In this document: positions 28,875 to 38,349 of the stretch, in pieces | Layout of the letters: each line of letters opens with the position of its first letter | Numbering within the stretch: the stretch's first letter is position 1 | DNA from: Clostridiaceae bacterium | Lineage (GTDB): Bacteria > Bacillota > Clostridia > Lachnospirales > Lachnospiraceae | Direction: 5' to 3' | NCBI GenBank assembly: GCA_902363735.1 | Contig: CABJBA010000006.1 | Coordinates: 186,001 to 250,000, forward strand | DNA length: 64,000 bases | Program-made: the position numbers and the translations under genes | Notes under the pieces: model-generated | What the model was told of the DNA's origin: nothing | The model's input: the letters and a program-made list of their open reading frames with translations, nothing else | The model's database searches: none

Positions 28875-29027
28875 ATGTGTTGTTTTCGTATAGGATTCTC
28901 TGCCGGTACCTGCGGCTGTAATTATTGGTGTAACTGGGGAATTAACGGAGGAGGCTGCTGCAGGCAGTGGAACCAGGGGTGCTGCCGGTGCAGAAGAAAT
29001 TGCTGCTGCCGTCGTTGTAACTGGTAA
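28875..29027 (+). CDS. 50-residue, 14-cysteine cationic microprotein, unknown function
   Basis: A short gene starting ATG at 28875 with GAGGTG 6 bases upstream; two further in-frame ATGs at 28857/28860 lack a binding site. The product has Cys at 2, 3, 13, 15, 19, 28, 29, 36, 37, 39, 43, 44, 45 and 48 (28%), seven Arg, four Trp and six Asn, with no Asp, Glu or Lys. The tail reads CCRCRRNCCCRRCNW. There is no signal peptide. It is framed by -10-like elements and its own strong terminator, so it looks like a discrete transcription unit. It could be a metal-binding, spore-structural or antimicrobial peptide; no modification enzymes are adjacent. I do not recognise the family. Confidence 0.65.
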   Translation: MCCFRIGFSAGTCGCNYWCNWGINGGGCCRQWNQGCCRCRRNCCCRRCNW

Positions 29028-29035
29028 ACATGAGT

Positions 29036-29068
29036 AAAAGCGGGGGTGATAAATCACGCCCGCTTTTA
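29036..29068 (+). terminator. Terminator after the Cys-rich gene
   Basis: AAAAGCGGG-GGTGAT pairs with ATCAC-GCCCGCTTTT, a long stem with a two-base loop and a T-rich end, 9 bases after the stop codon. Confidence 0.85.
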
Positions 29069-29207
29069 TATAAAATAGAAAAAACTGTATTTATGGCAGG
29101 AAAAAAAATTCGTAATAGAATTGAAAGATTAAAATAGTTGTATAATTGGAAAATACTTGCTAAAATATAAGCAAGACAAAATTGAAATCCCTGTAAGGAG
29201 TGAAGGA

Positions 29208-30563
29208 ATGAAAAGAAAAGGTCTCATTGTGCTTGCTGTCTCCGCCATGCTGGCATTTAGTGCTTCATCCATGGAAGCCTGGGCCGCGGGCTGGGAACAG
29301 TCTGGTTCGGGAAACACATGGATTTATAAGGATGATGACGGAAACAGAGTCACCAATACCTGGAAAAAAGGTGCGGACAACCTTTGGCGCTATTTAAACA
29401 GCTATGGTGAGATGGCAGTAAACAGTTGGATAGAAAATACATATTATACAGACTCCAACGGTATTCTGGTTAATGACAAATGGATGAAATTCCAGGATTC
29501 GGGAAATGGCCAGCTCAAATGGTATTACTTTGGAAGCAGCGGCAAGGCGGTTATGGATAACTGGTCCAAGATCAACAACAAGTGGTATTATTTTGATTCC
29601 AACGGCGAGATGCAGACGGGTTGGGTACTGGAGGATATGTATTACTGCAGTACTGACGGTGCTATGCGTACAGGTTGGCAAAAGCTTTTTTCGCCGGACA
29701 GCGATTATGATCCGGAAAAGATAACTCCCGGGGACAGCGATGATGGAAAGTTCTGGTATTACTTTGGCGAAACCGGAAAAAAATACGTTCCAAAGAACAT
29801 TTCCGGCGAATTTGCAACCTATAAAATTGACGGAATCTCTTATTGTTTTGATTCAGAAGGTGCTCTTCAGGTTGGATGGAAAAACGTAGGCATTGACAAT
29901 GCGGACTTTGAGATTCAAAATTACAAGTATTATGACGGCAACGGAAAGCTGAGAGTGGGCTGGTATTCTGTAGAACCTCCCCATGACTTATCAGGATATG
30001 AAGAGAATGTCGAATGGTTTTATTTTTCCAACTCAGGTGTTCCAAAGACCGGAGCCAAAGAGGGAGAAACCAGCACCCAGCATCTGACAAAGATTAATGA
30101 TAAGACATATTTATTTAATGATCTTGGAAATCCTGCATATGGACTCCAGAAGATAAGGATCGGAAACGGCTCTGAATTTACGGCTTATTATTTCGGTGAC
30201 AAGAAGACCAGCTCCATGCAAAAGGGCAAGATTAAGGTGATTGAAGGAGACGGCAGCGAAGAAACTTATTATTTCAGCGACAGCGGACGAGGCTATACAG
30301 GCGTTAAAGATGGTTCCCTTTATTATATGGGTAAGCTTCAGAGGGCTGATGATGGAAGCAAATATGAAGTTATTGCCATTCCCACAGGAAGCACCACTAC
30401 TGACTATGTGGTGAACTCCTCTGGAAAGGTGGCAAAGGGAACTACGGTAAAAAACTCAGATGGTGTGAAATATAAAACCGGAAGCAATGGAAACCTGTTA
30501 AAGGTGGATGATGAAACTCCTTCGGGGGAAGGCAGATCTCCAGTGGAACCTGTCTGGGAATAA
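29208..30563 (+). CDS. Secreted cell-wall-binding-repeat protein
   Basis: A 451-residue exported protein. The ATG at 29208 has TAAGGAG 7 bases upstream. Residues 1 to about 29 are a signal peptide ending AWA. From about residue 30 the protein is built of 20-residue choline/cell-wall-binding repeats (units like NNKWYYFDSNGEMQTGW, with paired aromatics, Gly and Trp), degenerating toward the C-terminus, which ends Pro/Glu/Ser-rich. No catalytic domain is seen. It likely binds wall teichoic acid or glucan on the surface. Related repeats occur in two proteins at 47.8-50 kb. It lies directly upstream of the S10 operon promoter. Confidence 0.85.
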   Translation: MKRKGLIVLAVSAMLAFSASSMEAWAAGWEQSGSGNTWIYKDDDGNRVTNTWKKGADNLWRYLNSYGEMAVNSWIENTYYTDSNGILVNDKWMKFQDSGNGQLKWYYFGSSGKAVMDNWSKINNKWYYFDSNGEMQTGWVLEDMYYCSTDGAMRTGWQKLFSPDSDYDPEKITPGDSDDGKFWYYFGETGKKYVPKNISGEFATYKIDGISYCFDSEGALQVGWKNVGIDNADFEIQNYKYYDGNGKLRVGWYSVEPPHDLSGYEENVEWFYFSNSGVPKTGAKEGETSTQHLTKINDKTYLFNDLGNPAYGLQKIRIGNGSEFTAYYFGDKKTSSMQKGKIKVIEGDGSEETYYFSDSGRGYTGVKDGSLYYMGKLQRADDGSKYEVIAIPTGSTTTDYVVNSSGKVAKGTTVKNSDGVKYKTGSNGNLLKVDDETPSGEGRSPVEPVWE

Positions 30564-30573
30564 AAAAAGACTG

Positions 30574-30620
30574 ATGGCGTGAGATTTGAGAAAATCAAAT
30601 TTTACGCCATTTTTTTTGAA
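30574..30620 (+). terminator. Terminator of the wall-binding protein gene
   Basis: ATGGCGTGAGATTTGA pairs with TCAAATTTTACGCCAT (near perfect, loop GAAAA), followed by eight T. Confidence 0.9.
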
Positions 30621-30628
30621 AAAAATAC

Positions 30629-30657
30629 TTGCAATATAAAAAAAAGTGTGATATTAT
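30629..30657 (+). promoter_or_regulatory. Promoter of the S10 ribosomal operon
   Basis: TTGCAA and TATTAT are spaced 17 bases with extended -10 TGA. It follows the previous terminator immediately. Confidence 0.78.
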
Positions 30658-30663
30658 ATGAAG

Positions 30664-30889
30664 GCTGTGGCATGATAGCTGTGAAGCGTGAGGTTGCTGC
30701 TTGTAAAAGCAGGTTTTCCGCGGAGCGAATGTCAAGTTAGGAAACTGGCGACAAGTCACTGTACAACTTAAAGTTCTGTTTATGTAAACGGATGGTCAGT
30801 GTGAGGTTCTTTAGGACACACACGGGAATGTGTACAGTCACCGCTTGTCGTACTTCTATTATAAGTGCGAAAAGGAGGCGACTTTTTTT
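30664..30889 (+). ncRNA. Long structured leader of the S10 operon
   Basis: About 225 untranslated bases. Visible hairpins include CTGCTT/AAGCAG (30697-30712), ACACA/TGTGT (about 30819-30834) and CGTACTT/AAGTGCG (30849-30869) directly before the AAAGGAGG of rpsJ. The last is placed to affect translation. In E. coli, L4 controls this operon through its leader; whether the same holds here is inference. The frame of rpsJ is open upstream to 30830 but lacks a binding site there. Confidence 0.5.
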
Positions 30890-31207
30890 ATGGCAAGTCA
30901 AGTAATGAGAATCACATTAAAAGCGTATGATCATCAGCTGATCGATCAGTCAGCAGGCAAGATCATCGACACTGTAAAAAAGACAGGATCTAAAGTGAGC
31001 GGACCGGTGCCGTTACCAACCAAAAAGGAAGTGGTAACCATCTTAAGAGCTGTTCATAAGTACAAGGATTCCAGAGAGCAGTTTGAGCAGAGAACTCATA
31101 AGAGGCTCATCGATATCATTACACCAAGTCAGAAGACAGTTGATGCATTATCCAGACTGGAAATGCCGGCAGGTGTGTACATCGATATCAAGATGAAGAA
31201 TAAATAA
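30890..31207 (+). CDS. rpsJ: 30S ribosomal protein S10
   Basis: A 105-residue 30S head protein (also NusE). Start ATG at 30890 after AAAGGAGG; a second ATG five codons on is possible. [28 protein letters not shown] and the [22 protein letters not shown] region are typical, with the ribosome-binding loop [10 protein letters not shown]. First gene of the S10-spc-alpha supercluster, separated from rplC by a 243-base spacer. Confidence 0.97.
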   Translation: MASQVMRITLKAYDHQLIDQSAGKIIDTVKKTGSKVSGPVPLPTKKEVVTILRAVHKYKDSREQFEQRTHKRLIDIITPSQKTVDALSRLEMPAGVYIDIKMKNK

Positions 31208-31450
31208 TCTTCATCACCAATGAATTAAGGTAATATCCTGAAGGGTTTTAATATAGAAGCAACACGTTTCCTGTAAGGAATCAACATCTCCGTGAGAAGA
31301 AAGTGTTTATACTTTCTGCCAATGGTGACCATGGTTGTGTTACAATCATGAGACTGAGAAGCGGAGTTATAGTGTTCCACATATATTGGGCTGTTCTAGG
31401 ATGATTGCGAGAGCAATCCGCTGTAGAATTTACAAACAGGAGGTAAAAAC
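31208..31450 (+). other. 243-base rpsJ-rplC spacer with RNA structure
   Basis: No gene. The 3' part can fold: GCGGA (31361-31365) with TCCGC (31417-31421) encloses a stem-loop ATTGC-GAGA-GCAAT (31404-31417) with a GNRA-type tetraloop. The rplC binding site AGGAGG follows. Such a long gap between S10 and L3 genes is unusual and suggests a regulatory element or processing site. Confidence 0.4.
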
Positions 31451-32086
31451 ATGAAGAAGGGTATATTAGCTACCAAAATCGGAATGACACAGATTTTCGA
31501 TGAAAATGGAGTACTGATTCCGGTAACAGTTCTTCAGGCAGGTCCCTGTGTAGTAACACAGATCAAGACTGTTGAGAATGATGGTTACAGTGCAGTACAG
31601 GTGGGTTTTGTGGATAAGAGAGAAAAACTTGTCAGCAAGCCAATCAAAGGCCACTTTAATAAGGCCGGTGTATCTTACAAAAGATACGTTAGAGAGTTTA
31701 AGCTTGAGAATGCTGATCAGTATTCTGTAAAAGATGAAATTAAAGCAGAGATCTTCGCTGCAGGCGATAAGATCGACGCAACCGCAATCTCCAAAGGTAA
31801 AGGTTTCCAGGGTGCTATTAAGAGACACGGACAGTCCAGAGGACCTATGGCTCACGGTTCCAAGTTCCACCGCCATGCAGGATCCAACGGTGCCGCTTCT
31901 GATCCCAGCAAGGTATTCAAGGGCAAGAAGATGCCTGGACATATGGGCAATAAGAGGATTACAATCCAGAATCTTGAAATCGTAAGGGTTGATTCTGAAA
32001 ATAATCTGCTTCTGGTTAAGGGTGCTATACCGGGACCGAAAAAGTCTTTAGTAACAATCAAGGATACAGTAAAAGCAGCTAATTAA
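31451..32086 (+). CDS. rplC: 50S ribosomal protein L3
   Basis: A 211-residue 23S-binding protein placed near the peptidyl-transferase centre. [19 protein letters not shown] at the N-terminus, and [26 protein letters not shown] with the conserved Gln that is methylated in some bacteria, identify it. AGGAGG lies 7 bases before the ATG. Normal length. Confidence 0.97.
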   Translation: MKKGILATKIGMTQIFDENGVLIPVTVLQAGPCVVTQIKTVENDGYSAVQVGFVDKREKLVSKPIKGHFNKAGVSYKRYVREFKLENADQYSVKDEIKAEIFAAGDKIDATAISKGKGFQGAIKRHGQSRGPMAHGSKFHRHAGSNGAASDPSKVFKGKKMPGHMGNKRITIQNLEIVRVDSENNLLLVKGAIPGPKKSLVTIKDTVKAAN

Positions 32087-32115
32087 TGCTTTTATAAGAA
32101 AGGAGGATCATACAG

Positions 32116-32736
32116 ATGGCAAACGTATCTGTTTACAATATTGAAGGTAAAGAAGTTGGCACATTGGAGTTGAGCGATGCAGTGTTCGGCGTAGATGTTA
32201 ATGAGCATCTCGTACACATGGCAGTCGTAAGCCAGCTTGCAAACAAGCGTCAGGGCACACAGAAGGCTAAGACCCGTGCTGAAGTATCTGGCGGCGGAAG
32301 AAAACCGTGGAAGCAGAAAGGAACCGGTCATGCAAGACAGGGTTCAACCAGATCTCCACAGTGGACAGGCGGCGGAGTTGTATTCGCTCCCGCACCAAGA
32401 GATTATACAATCAGACTCAACAAGAAGGAGAGAAGACTTGCTCTTAAATCCGCTCTTACCAGCAGGGTTAATGAGAATAAGTTCATCGTTGTTGATGAGT
32501 TAAAGTTTAATGAGATCAAGACAAAGGAATTCCAGACTGTATTAAATAACTTAAAGGTATCCAAAGCTCTTGTGGTTGTTGGTGACGACAGCACAAACGC
32601 AGTGATGAGCGCAAGAAATATCGCTTCCGTAAAGACTGCATTTGTTAACACAATTAACGTATACGATATCTTAAAGTACAACACAGTTGTTGCTACCAAG
32701 ACTGCTGTTGCAGCAATCGAGGAGGTGTACGCATAA
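32116..32736 (+). CDS. rplD: 50S ribosomal protein L4
   Basis: A 206-residue 23S-binding protein lining the exit tunnel; in E. coli it also autoregulates the S10 operon. The extended loop [23 protein letters not shown] is conserved, including the positions linked to macrolide response. Its stop overlaps the rplW start (TAATG), indicating translational coupling. Confidence 0.96.
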   Translation: MANVSVYNIEGKEVGTLELSDAVFGVDVNEHLVHMAVVSQLANKRQGTQKAKTRAEVSGGGRKPWKQKGTGHARQGSTRSPQWTGGGVVFAPAPRDYTIRLNKKERRLALKSALTSRVNENKFIVVDELKFNEIKTKEFQTVLNNLKVSKALVVVGDDSTNAVMSARNIASVKTAFVNTINVYDILKYNTVVATKTAVAAIEEVYA

Positions 32737-33035
32737 TGGCAGATATTAAATATTACGACGTAATCCAGAAGCCAGTAGTAACTGAAAAGAGCATGAATGC
32801 TATGGCAACTAAGAAGTACACATTCATTGTTCATACAGACGCTAACAAGGCTATGATCAAAGAAGCTGTTGAGAAGATGTTCCCGGGCACAAAGGTTGCC
32901 AACGTGAACACTATGAACTTAGAAGGAAAGACCAAGAGAAGGGGAAAAACCTTTGGCAAGACTTCCAAGACTAAGAAGGCTATCGTTCAGTTAACCGAAG
33001 GCAGCAAAGAAATCGAAATTTTCGAAGGACTGTAG
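32736..33035 (+). CDS. rplW: 50S ribosomal protein L23
   Basis: A 99-residue protein at the tunnel exit, the docking site for SRP and trigger factor. [22 protein letters not shown] and the loop [20 protein letters not shown] are typical. Its start overlaps the rplD stop by one base. Confidence 0.96.
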   Translation: MADIKYYDVIQKPVVTEKSMNAMATKKYTFIVHTDANKAMIKEAVEKMFPGTKVANVNTMNLEGKTKRRGKTFGKTSKTKKAIVQLTEGSKEIEIFEGL

Positions 33036-33113
33036 AATTCAGTCCAACCTATGTGATGAACATTATATCACGATAATAAGATACGCCAGGCGGCGTTGAA
33101 AGGAGTTATAATA

Positions 33114-33962
33114 ATGGGAATTAAAAAGTATAACCCATATACCCCTTCCAGGAGACATATGACCGGTTCTGATTTCACTGAAATCACAAAGTCAGCACCT
33201 GAGAAGTCCTTAATCAGCAAAACTATTAAGAAGACAGCCGGCCGTAATAACCAGGGTAAGATTACCGTAAGACATCGCGGCGGCGGCGTTAAGAGAAAAT
33301 ATAGAATCATCGACTTTAAGAGAAACAGCAGAGACGGTATTCCGGCAACTGTTGTAGGTATCGAATATGATCCTAACAGAACTGCTAACATCGCACTGAT
33401 CTGCTACGCAGACGGAACAAAAACTTATATCCTTGCTCCTGCTGGTTTAACAGACGGCATGACAGTTATGAGCGGTGAGACTGCAGAAGCAAAAGTAGGA
33501 AACTGCTTACCTTTAAGCCATATTCCAGTTGGTACTCAGGTTCACAACGTTGAACTTTACCCAGGAAAAGGCGGCCAGCTGGTTCGTTCCGCAGGAAACG
33601 GCGCACAGTTAATGGCTAAGGAAGGCAAGTATGCTACCCTTCGTTTACCTTCCGGTGAAATGAGAATGGTTCCTATCAACTGCAGAGCAACCATTGGTGT
33701 TGTTGGAAACGGTGATCACAACCTGATCAATATCGGTAAAGCAGGAAGAAAGCGTCATATGGGCTTCCGTCCAACTGTACGTGGTTCTGTTATGAACCCT
33801 AACGACCATCCACACGGTGGTGGTGAAGGTAAGACTGGTATCGGACGTCCAGGTCCAAGTACACCATGGGGTAAACCGGCACTTGGCTTAAAGACCAGAA
33901 AGAAACACAAGCAGTCTAACAGATTGATCGTTAGAAGAAGAGATGGAAAGACCGTTAAATAA
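33114..33962 (+). CDS. rplB: 50S ribosomal protein L2
   Basis: A 282-residue protein needed for subunit association and peptidyl transfer. The ATG at 33114 gives the canonical [14 protein letters not shown] start with AAGGAG upstream; an in-frame alternative six codons earlier is less likely. The C-terminal [20 protein letters not shown] loop with its conserved His is intact. The preceding 78-base spacer can form small hairpins (GTGAT/ATCAC). Confidence 0.97.
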   Translation: MGIKKYNPYTPSRRHMTGSDFTEITKSAPEKSLISKTIKKTAGRNNQGKITVRHRGGGVKRKYRIIDFKRNSRDGIPATVVGIEYDPNRTANIALICYADGTKTYILAPAGLTDGMTVMSGETAEAKVGNCLPLSHIPVGTQVHNVELYPGKGGQLVRSAGNGAQLMAKEGKYATLRLPSGEMRMVPINCRATIGVVGNGDHNLINIGKAGRKRHMGFRPTVRGSVMNPNDHPHGGGEGKTGIGRPGPSTPWGKPALGLKTRKKHKQSNRLIVRRRDGKTVK

Positions 33963-33981
33963 TTGAAGGAGGTTAGAATCT

Positions 33982-34263
33982 ATGGCTCGCTCACTTAAAA
34001 AAGGACCATTTGCAGATGCTCATTTACTGAAAAAAGTAGATGCTATGAACGCAGCAGGACAGAAGCAGGTAATTAAGACCTGGTCTCGCCGTTCTACTAT
34101 CTTCCCGCAGATGGTTGGACATACAATTGCAGTTCATGATGGCAGGAAGCACGTTCCGGTATATGTTACAGAAGATATGGTTGGACATAAACTGGGTGAA
34201 TTCGTTGCTACAAGAACTTACAGAGGACACGGCAAGGACGAGAAAAAGTCAGGCCGTAAGTAA
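33982..34263 (+). CDS. rpsS: 30S ribosomal protein S19
   Basis: A 93-residue 30S head protein. [18 protein letters not shown] and the [28 protein letters not shown] block are diagnostic. The 72-base gap to rplV contains the hairpin GGGTATTCT-AA-AGAATTCCC (about 34283-34302). Confidence 0.97.
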   Translation: MARSLKKGPFADAHLLKKVDAMNAAGQKQVIKTWSRRSTIFPQMVGHTIAVHDGRKHVPVYVTEDMVGHKLGEFVATRTYRGHGKDEKKSGRK

Positions 34264-34335
34264 TAGATAAACAGACTCCCTTGGGTATTCTAAAGAATTC
34301 CCCTGGGGCGTTAAAGTTGAAAGGAGGATTCACCA

Positions 34336-34722
34336 ATGGCTAAGGGACATAGAAGCCAGATCAAGAGAGAGAGAAATGCCCAGAAGGACACCAGACCATC
34401 AGCAAAGTTATCCTATGCTAGGGTTTCAGTTCAGAAGGCATGCTTCGTATTAGATGCCATCAGAGGCAAAGACATCCAGACAGCGCTTGGTATTGTGATT
34501 TACAATCCCAGATATGCTTCTTCTTTAATAGAGAAGTTATTAAAATCAGCAATTGCTAATGCTGAGAATAACAACGGTATGGACCCTGCAAAACTTTATG
34601 TAGAAGAATGCTTTGCAGACAAAGGACCGACAATGAAGAGAGTAAAACCGAGAGCACAGGGCCGCGCTTATAGAATCGAAAAGAGAATGAGCCACATCAC
34701 CATCGTGCTTAATGAAAGATAA
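34336..34722 (+). CDS. rplV: 50S ribosomal protein L22
   Basis: A 128-residue exit-tunnel protein. The C-terminal hairpin tip ([22 protein letters not shown]) reaching the macrolide site looks wild type. The N-terminus has a charged extension ([19 protein letters not shown]) before the conserved core. Start has AAGGAGG upstream. Confidence 0.96.
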   Translation: MAKGHRSQIKRERNAQKDTRPSAKLSYARVSVQKACFVLDAIRGKDIQTALGIVIYNPRYASSLIEKLLKSAIANAENNNGMDPAKLYVEECFADKGPTMKRVKPRAQGRAYRIEKRMSHITIVLNER

Positions 34723-34733
34723 GGAGGCAAATA

Positions 34734-35390
34734 ATGGGACAGAAAGTTAATCCACACGGCTTAAGAGTCGGTGTTATTAAAGACTGGGACTCAAAGTGGT
34801 ATGCTGAAGCTGATTTTGCAGACAACTTAGTAGAAGATTATGCGATCAGAAAATTTATCAAAAAGAAATTATATAGTGCCGGTATTTCTGGCATTGAAAT
34901 TGAAAGAGCATCTGACCGTGTTAAAATTATCATTCACACAGCTAAGCCAGGTGTTGTGATTGGTAAGGGCGGATCTGAGATTGAGAAATTAAAAGTTGAA
35001 GTTCAGAAGCTTACAAATAAGAAGTTGTTTGTTGATATCAAGGAAATTAAGAGACCTGACAAGGATGCTCAGTTAGTAGCTGAATCCATTGCGCAGCAGT
35101 TACAGAACCGTGTATCTTTCCGTCGTGCTATGAAGTCCACCATGGGCCGTTCCATGAAGTCTGGTATAAAGGGTATCAAAACTGCAGTTGCAGGCCGTCT
35201 TGGCGGAGCTGATATGGCTCGTACCGAGTTCTACAGCGAAGGAACCATTCCGTTACAGACATTGAGAGCAGATATTGACTATGGTTTCGCTGAAGCAGAT
35301 ACAACCTTCGGCAAGATTGGCGTTAAGGTATGGATCTATAATGGCGAAATTCTTCCAACTAAAGGAAACAGGGAAGGGAGCGATAAATAA
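34734..35390 (+). CDS. rpsC: 30S ribosomal protein S3
   Basis: A 218-residue mRNA-entry protein with a KH domain: the GxxG loop appears as [35 protein letters not shown] is the classic N-terminus. Its stop codon overlaps the rplP start (TAATG). Confidence 0.97.
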   Translation: MGQKVNPHGLRVGVIKDWDSKWYAEADFADNLVEDYAIRKFIKKKLYSAGISGIEIERASDRVKIIIHTAKPGVVIGKGGSEIEKLKVEVQKLTNKKLFVDIKEIKRPDKDAQLVAESIAQQLQNRVSFRRAMKSTMGRSMKSGIKGIKTAVAGRLGGADMARTEFYSEGTIPLQTLRADIDYGFAEADTTFGKIGVKVWIYNGEILPTKGNREGSDK

Positions 35391-35815
35391 TGTTAATGCC
35401 TAAAAGAGTTAAACGTCGTAAACAGTTCCGTGGATCCATGGCTGGTAAGGCTTTAAGAGGCAATACAATCAGCAACGGTGAATTCGGTTTGGTTTCTACA
35501 GAACCATGCTGGATCAGATCCAACCAGATTGAGGCAGCCCGTGTTGCCATGACCCGTTACATCAAGCGTGGCGGTAAAGTCTGGATTAAGATCTTCCCGG
35601 ATAAACCCGTAACAGCAAAGCCAGCAGAAACCCGAATGGGTTCCGGTAAGGGCGCTCTGGAATACTGGGTAGCAGTAGTTAAACCAGGCCGTGTATTATT
35701 TGAAATCGCTGGAGTACCTGAAGAAACAGCACGTGAAGCTTTACGCCTTGCTATGCATAAGTTACCGTGCAAGTGTAAGATTGCTGCTAAAGCAGATTTA
35801 GAAGGCGGTGAATGA
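35390..35815 (+). CDS. rplP: 50S ribosomal protein L16
   Basis: A 141-residue protein near the A-site tRNA elbow. [15 protein letters not shown] and [27 protein letters not shown] are canonical. It is translationally coupled to rpsC upstream by a one-base overlap, and its 3' end overlaps the rpmC start region by 4 bases (ATGA). Confidence 0.97.
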   Translation: MLMPKRVKRRKQFRGSMAGKALRGNTISNGEFGLVSTEPCWIRSNQIEAARVAMTRYIKRGGKVWIKIFPDKPVTAKPAETRMGSGKGALEYWVAVVKPGRVLFEIAGVPEETAREALRLAMHKLPCKCKIAAKADLEGGE

Positions 35816-36024
35816 CAGTGAAAATGAATAAATATGTTGAAGAATTAAAAGGAAAATCAGTTACTGAGCTGAACGAAGAATTAGTAGCTGCAAAGAAAGA
35901 ACTTTTCAACTTAAGATTCCAGAATGCAACCAACCAGCTTGACAACACAAGCCGGATCAAAGAGGTTCGCAAGAACATTGCCAGAATTCAGACTGTTATA
36001 ACTGAAAGGGCTAAACTGGCTTAA
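35812..36024 (+). CDS. rpmC: 50S ribosomal protein L29
   Basis: A 70-residue two-helix protein near the tunnel exit. Start is uncertain among ATG 35812 (4-base overlap with rplP), GTG 35818 and ATG 35824; the overlap start is used. Signature [38 protein letters not shown]. Confidence 0.92.
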   Translation: MTVKMNKYVEELKGKSVTELNEELVAAKKELFNLRFQNATNQLDNTSRIKEVRKNIARIQTVITERAKLA

Positions 36025-36049
36025 GCTGCGGTTTTTTATAAAAGTATGA

Positions 36050-36067
36050 CACACACGACCGTGTGTG
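36050..36067 (+). other. Hairpin in the rpmC-rpsQ spacer
   Basis: CACACACG and CGTGTGTG form a perfect 8-bp inverted repeat around two bases, in a 95-base spacer inside the operon. There is no T-run after it; an RNase processing site or weak pause is possible. Confidence 0.4.
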
Positions 36068-36119
36068 AACTTATAGAGAGGGCCGTCCGGGCCAGAACAT
36101 CGAAAGGAGAATACCGAAC

Positions 36120-36374
36120 GTGGAAAGAAATCTTAGAAAAACCCGTACAGGTAAGGTTATGAGCAACAAGATGGATAAGACCATCGTTGTAGCTATTGAA
36201 GACCATGTAGAACATCCTTTATACGGTAAGATCGTAAAGAGAACGTATAAATTAAAAGCTCATGATGAGAATAACGACTGCAATATGGGCGACACAGTAA
36301 AAGTAATGGAAACAAGACCGCTGTCCAAAGACAAGAGATGGAGACTTGTTGAGATTATCGAGAAAGCGAAATAA
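36120..36374 (+). CDS. rpsQ: 30S ribosomal protein S17
   Basis: An 84-residue OB-fold protein binding 16S rRNA early in assembly. It starts with GTG (Met-Glu-Arg-Asn-Leu-Arg) after [28 protein letters not shown] and the C-terminal [16 protein letters not shown] are diagnostic. Confidence 0.96.
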   Translation: MERNLRKTRTGKVMSNKMDKTIVVAIEDHVEHPLYGKIVKRTYKLKAHDENNDCNMGDTVKVMETRPLSKDKRWRLVEIIEKAK

Positions 36375-36400
36375 TTAATTTCCAGGAAGGAGTAACAGGC

Positions 36401-36769
36401 ATGATTCAGCAGGAAACCAGGTTAAAGGTTGCCGACAATACCGGTGCAAAAGAATTACTTTGTATCCGTGTAATGGGCGGATCTACAAGAAGATATGCTA
36501 GTATTGGTGATATTATAGTTGCCACCGTAAAGGATGCAACACCTGGCGGTGTTGTTAAGAAGGGCGATGTTGTAAAGGCCGTTGTGGTACGTACTGTTAA
36601 AGGTGCACGCCGCAAAGACGGTTCTTATATCAAGTTCGATGAGAATGCTGCCGTAATTATCAAAGATGACAAGACTCCAAAGGGAACTCGTATCTTTGGA
36701 CCGGTTGCCAGAGAGTTAAGAGAGAAACACTTCATGAAGATTGTTTCCTTAGCTCCGGAAGTATTATAA
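36401..36769 (+). CDS. rplN: 50S ribosomal protein L14
   Basis: A 122-residue beta-barrel protein at the subunit interface. [27 protein letters not shown] and the C-terminal [28 protein letters not shown] are canonical. First gene of the spc-type section. Confidence 0.97.
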   Translation: MIQQETRLKVADNTGAKELLCIRVMGGSTRRYASIGDIIVATVKDATPGGVVKKGDVVKAVVVRTVKGARRKDGSYIKFDENAAVIIKDDKTPKGTRIFGPVARELREKHFMKIVSLAPEVL

Positions 36770-36783
36770 GGAGGTATCGGACT

Positions 36784-37089
36784 GTGCATAAAATTAAAAG
36801 AGACGACCTGATAAAGGTTATCGCAGGAAAAGATAAAGACAAACAGGGCAAGGTTCTTCTGGTAGATACGAAGAACAGCAAAGTAGTAGTAGAAGGTATT
36901 AACATGATTACAAAGCATGTTAAACCAGGAGCAGGAAATCCACAGGGCGGCATCGTACAGAAGGAAGCAGCACTTGACATTTCCAACGTAATGCTCGTTG
37001 TTGACGGAAAAGCAACCAGAGTGGGCTTTGAAGTAAAAGACGGCAAGAAAGTCCGCGTTGCCAAGTCAACCGGTAAGGCAATTGACTAA
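36784..37089 (+). CDS. rplX: 50S ribosomal protein L24
   Basis: A 101-residue KOW-domain protein that initiates 50S assembly. Starts with GTG (Met-His-Lys-Ile-Lys-Arg-Asp-Asp) after AAGGAGG. The KOW stretch VIAGKDKDKQGKVLLVD is clear. Confidence 0.96.
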   Translation: MHKIKRDDLIKVIAGKDKDKQGKVLLVDTKNSKVVVEGINMITKHVKPGAGNPQGGIVQKEAALDISNVMLVVDGKATRVGFEVKDGKKVRVAKSTGKAID

Positions 37090-37110
37090 TTCGGAGAGGA
37101 GGAATAAAAA

Positions 37111-37650
37111 TTGGCTAGATTAAAAGAAGTATACCAGACAGAAATCGCAGAAGCGATGACCAAGAAATTTGGATATAAAAACATCATGGAAGTACCAAAG
37201 CTGGAGAAGATTATCATCAATATGGGTATTGGTGAAGCAAAGGAAAATGCCAAAATTTTAGACTCTGCTGTAAGAGATATGGAAATCATCTCCGGACAGA
37301 AAGCAGTTCTTACCAAGGCTAAAAAATCAATTGCTAACTTCAAACTCAGAGAAGGTATGGCAATCGGCTGTAAAGTTACACTTCGCGGCAAGAGAATGTA
37401 TGAATTTGCTGATCGTCTGATCAACCTGGCACTTCCCCGTGTACGTGACTTCAGAGGTGTGAATCCTAACGCATTTGATGGCAGAGGAAACTTCGCTCTC
37501 GGCATCAAAGAGCAGCTTATTTTCCCTGAAATTGAGTACGATAAAGTTGACAAGGTTAGAGGTATGGACGTAATTTTTGTTACTACCGCTAAGACTGACG
37601 AAGAAGCTCGTGAACTTTTGACATTATTCAATATGCCATTTGCAAAATAG
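37111..37650 (+). CDS. rplE: 50S ribosomal protein L5
   Basis: A 179-residue 5S rRNA-binding protein. It starts with TTG (Met-Ala-Arg-Leu-Lys-Glu) after [44 protein letters not shown] and the [20 protein letters not shown] tail are characteristic. Confidence 0.97.
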   Translation: MARLKEVYQTEIAEAMTKKFGYKNIMEVPKLEKIIINMGIGEAKENAKILDSAVRDMEIISGQKAVLTKAKKSIANFKLREGMAIGCKVTLRGKRMYEFADRLINLALPRVRDFRGVNPNAFDGRGNFALGIKEQLIFPEIEYDKVDKVRGMDVIFVTTAKTDEEARELLTLFNMPFAK

Positions 37651-37665
37651 TAGGAGGAATTATTC

Positions 37666-37851
37666 ATGGCTAAGACTTCAATGAAGATCAAACAGCAGAG
37701 ACCGGCAAAATTCTCCACAAGAGAATATAACCGCTGCAGAATCTGCGGTCGTCCACATGCTTATTTGAGAAAATACGGAATCTGCAGAATCTGCTTCCGT
37801 GAATTAGCATATAAGGGTCAGATCCCAGGCGTTAGAAAAGCAAGCTGGTAA
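37666..37851 (+). CDS. rpsZ: 30S ribosomal protein S14, zinc-binding type Z
   Basis: A 61-residue S14 of the short zinc form, with two CxxC pairs ([10 protein letters not shown] and [12 protein letters not shown]). This C+ form is usual in Firmicutes; a zinc-free paralogue may exist elsewhere. AGGAGG precedes the ATG. Confidence 0.96.
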   Translation: MAKTSMKIKQQRPAKFSTREYNRCRICGRPHAYLRKYGICRICFRELAYKGQIPGVRKASW

Positions 37852-37875
37852 AATAAGGAAGGAGGCAATTTCAAA

Positions 37876-38277
37876 ATGACTATGAGCGATCCAATCGCAG
37901 ATATGCTTACAAGAATCCGTAATGCAAATACTGCAAAACATGATACAGTAGATGTACCTTCATCTAAGATGAAATTAGCTATTGCTGATATCCTTGTAAA
38001 AGAGGGATACATTAAAAAATATGATCTCGTAGAAGACGGTGCATTCCAGACAATCCGGATCACCTTAAAATACGGCAAAGATAAAAACGAAAAAATTATT
38101 ACAGGCATCAAGAGAATTTCCAAGCCAGGTTTACGTGTATACGCAAACAAGGAAGAACTTCCAAAAGTACTTGGCGGTTTAGGAATAGCTGTTATTTCTA
38201 CTAATCAGGGCGTTATTACTGATAAGGAAGCACGCACACAGGGCGTAGGCGGAGAAGTATTGGCGTTTGTTTGGTAA
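37876..38277 (+). CDS. rpsH: 30S ribosomal protein S8
   Basis: A 133-residue protein central to 30S assembly and autoregulator of the spc operon in E. coli. [16 protein letters not shown] and the C-terminal [26 protein letters not shown] are canonical; the start may be the first ATG or the one two codons later. Confidence 0.97.
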   Translation: MTMSDPIADMLTRIRNANTAKHDTVDVPSSKMKLAIADILVKEGYIKKYDLVEDGAFQTIRITLKYGKDKNEKIITGIKRISKPGLRVYANKEELPKVLGGLGIAVISTNQGVITDKEARTQGVGGEVLAFVW

Positions 38278-38349
38278 TAAGTACTGCAGAATATCTGAAA
38301 ACAGAGGGAGTGCACAAATTCCCTCCGAAAATTTAAGGAGGTAAACGGC

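Noticed and set aside
28833-29057. Minus-strand open frame opposite the Cys-rich gene
   Set aside because: It has no ribosome binding site and a low-complexity Ala/Pro/Thr composition explained by the Cys-rich codons on the other strand.
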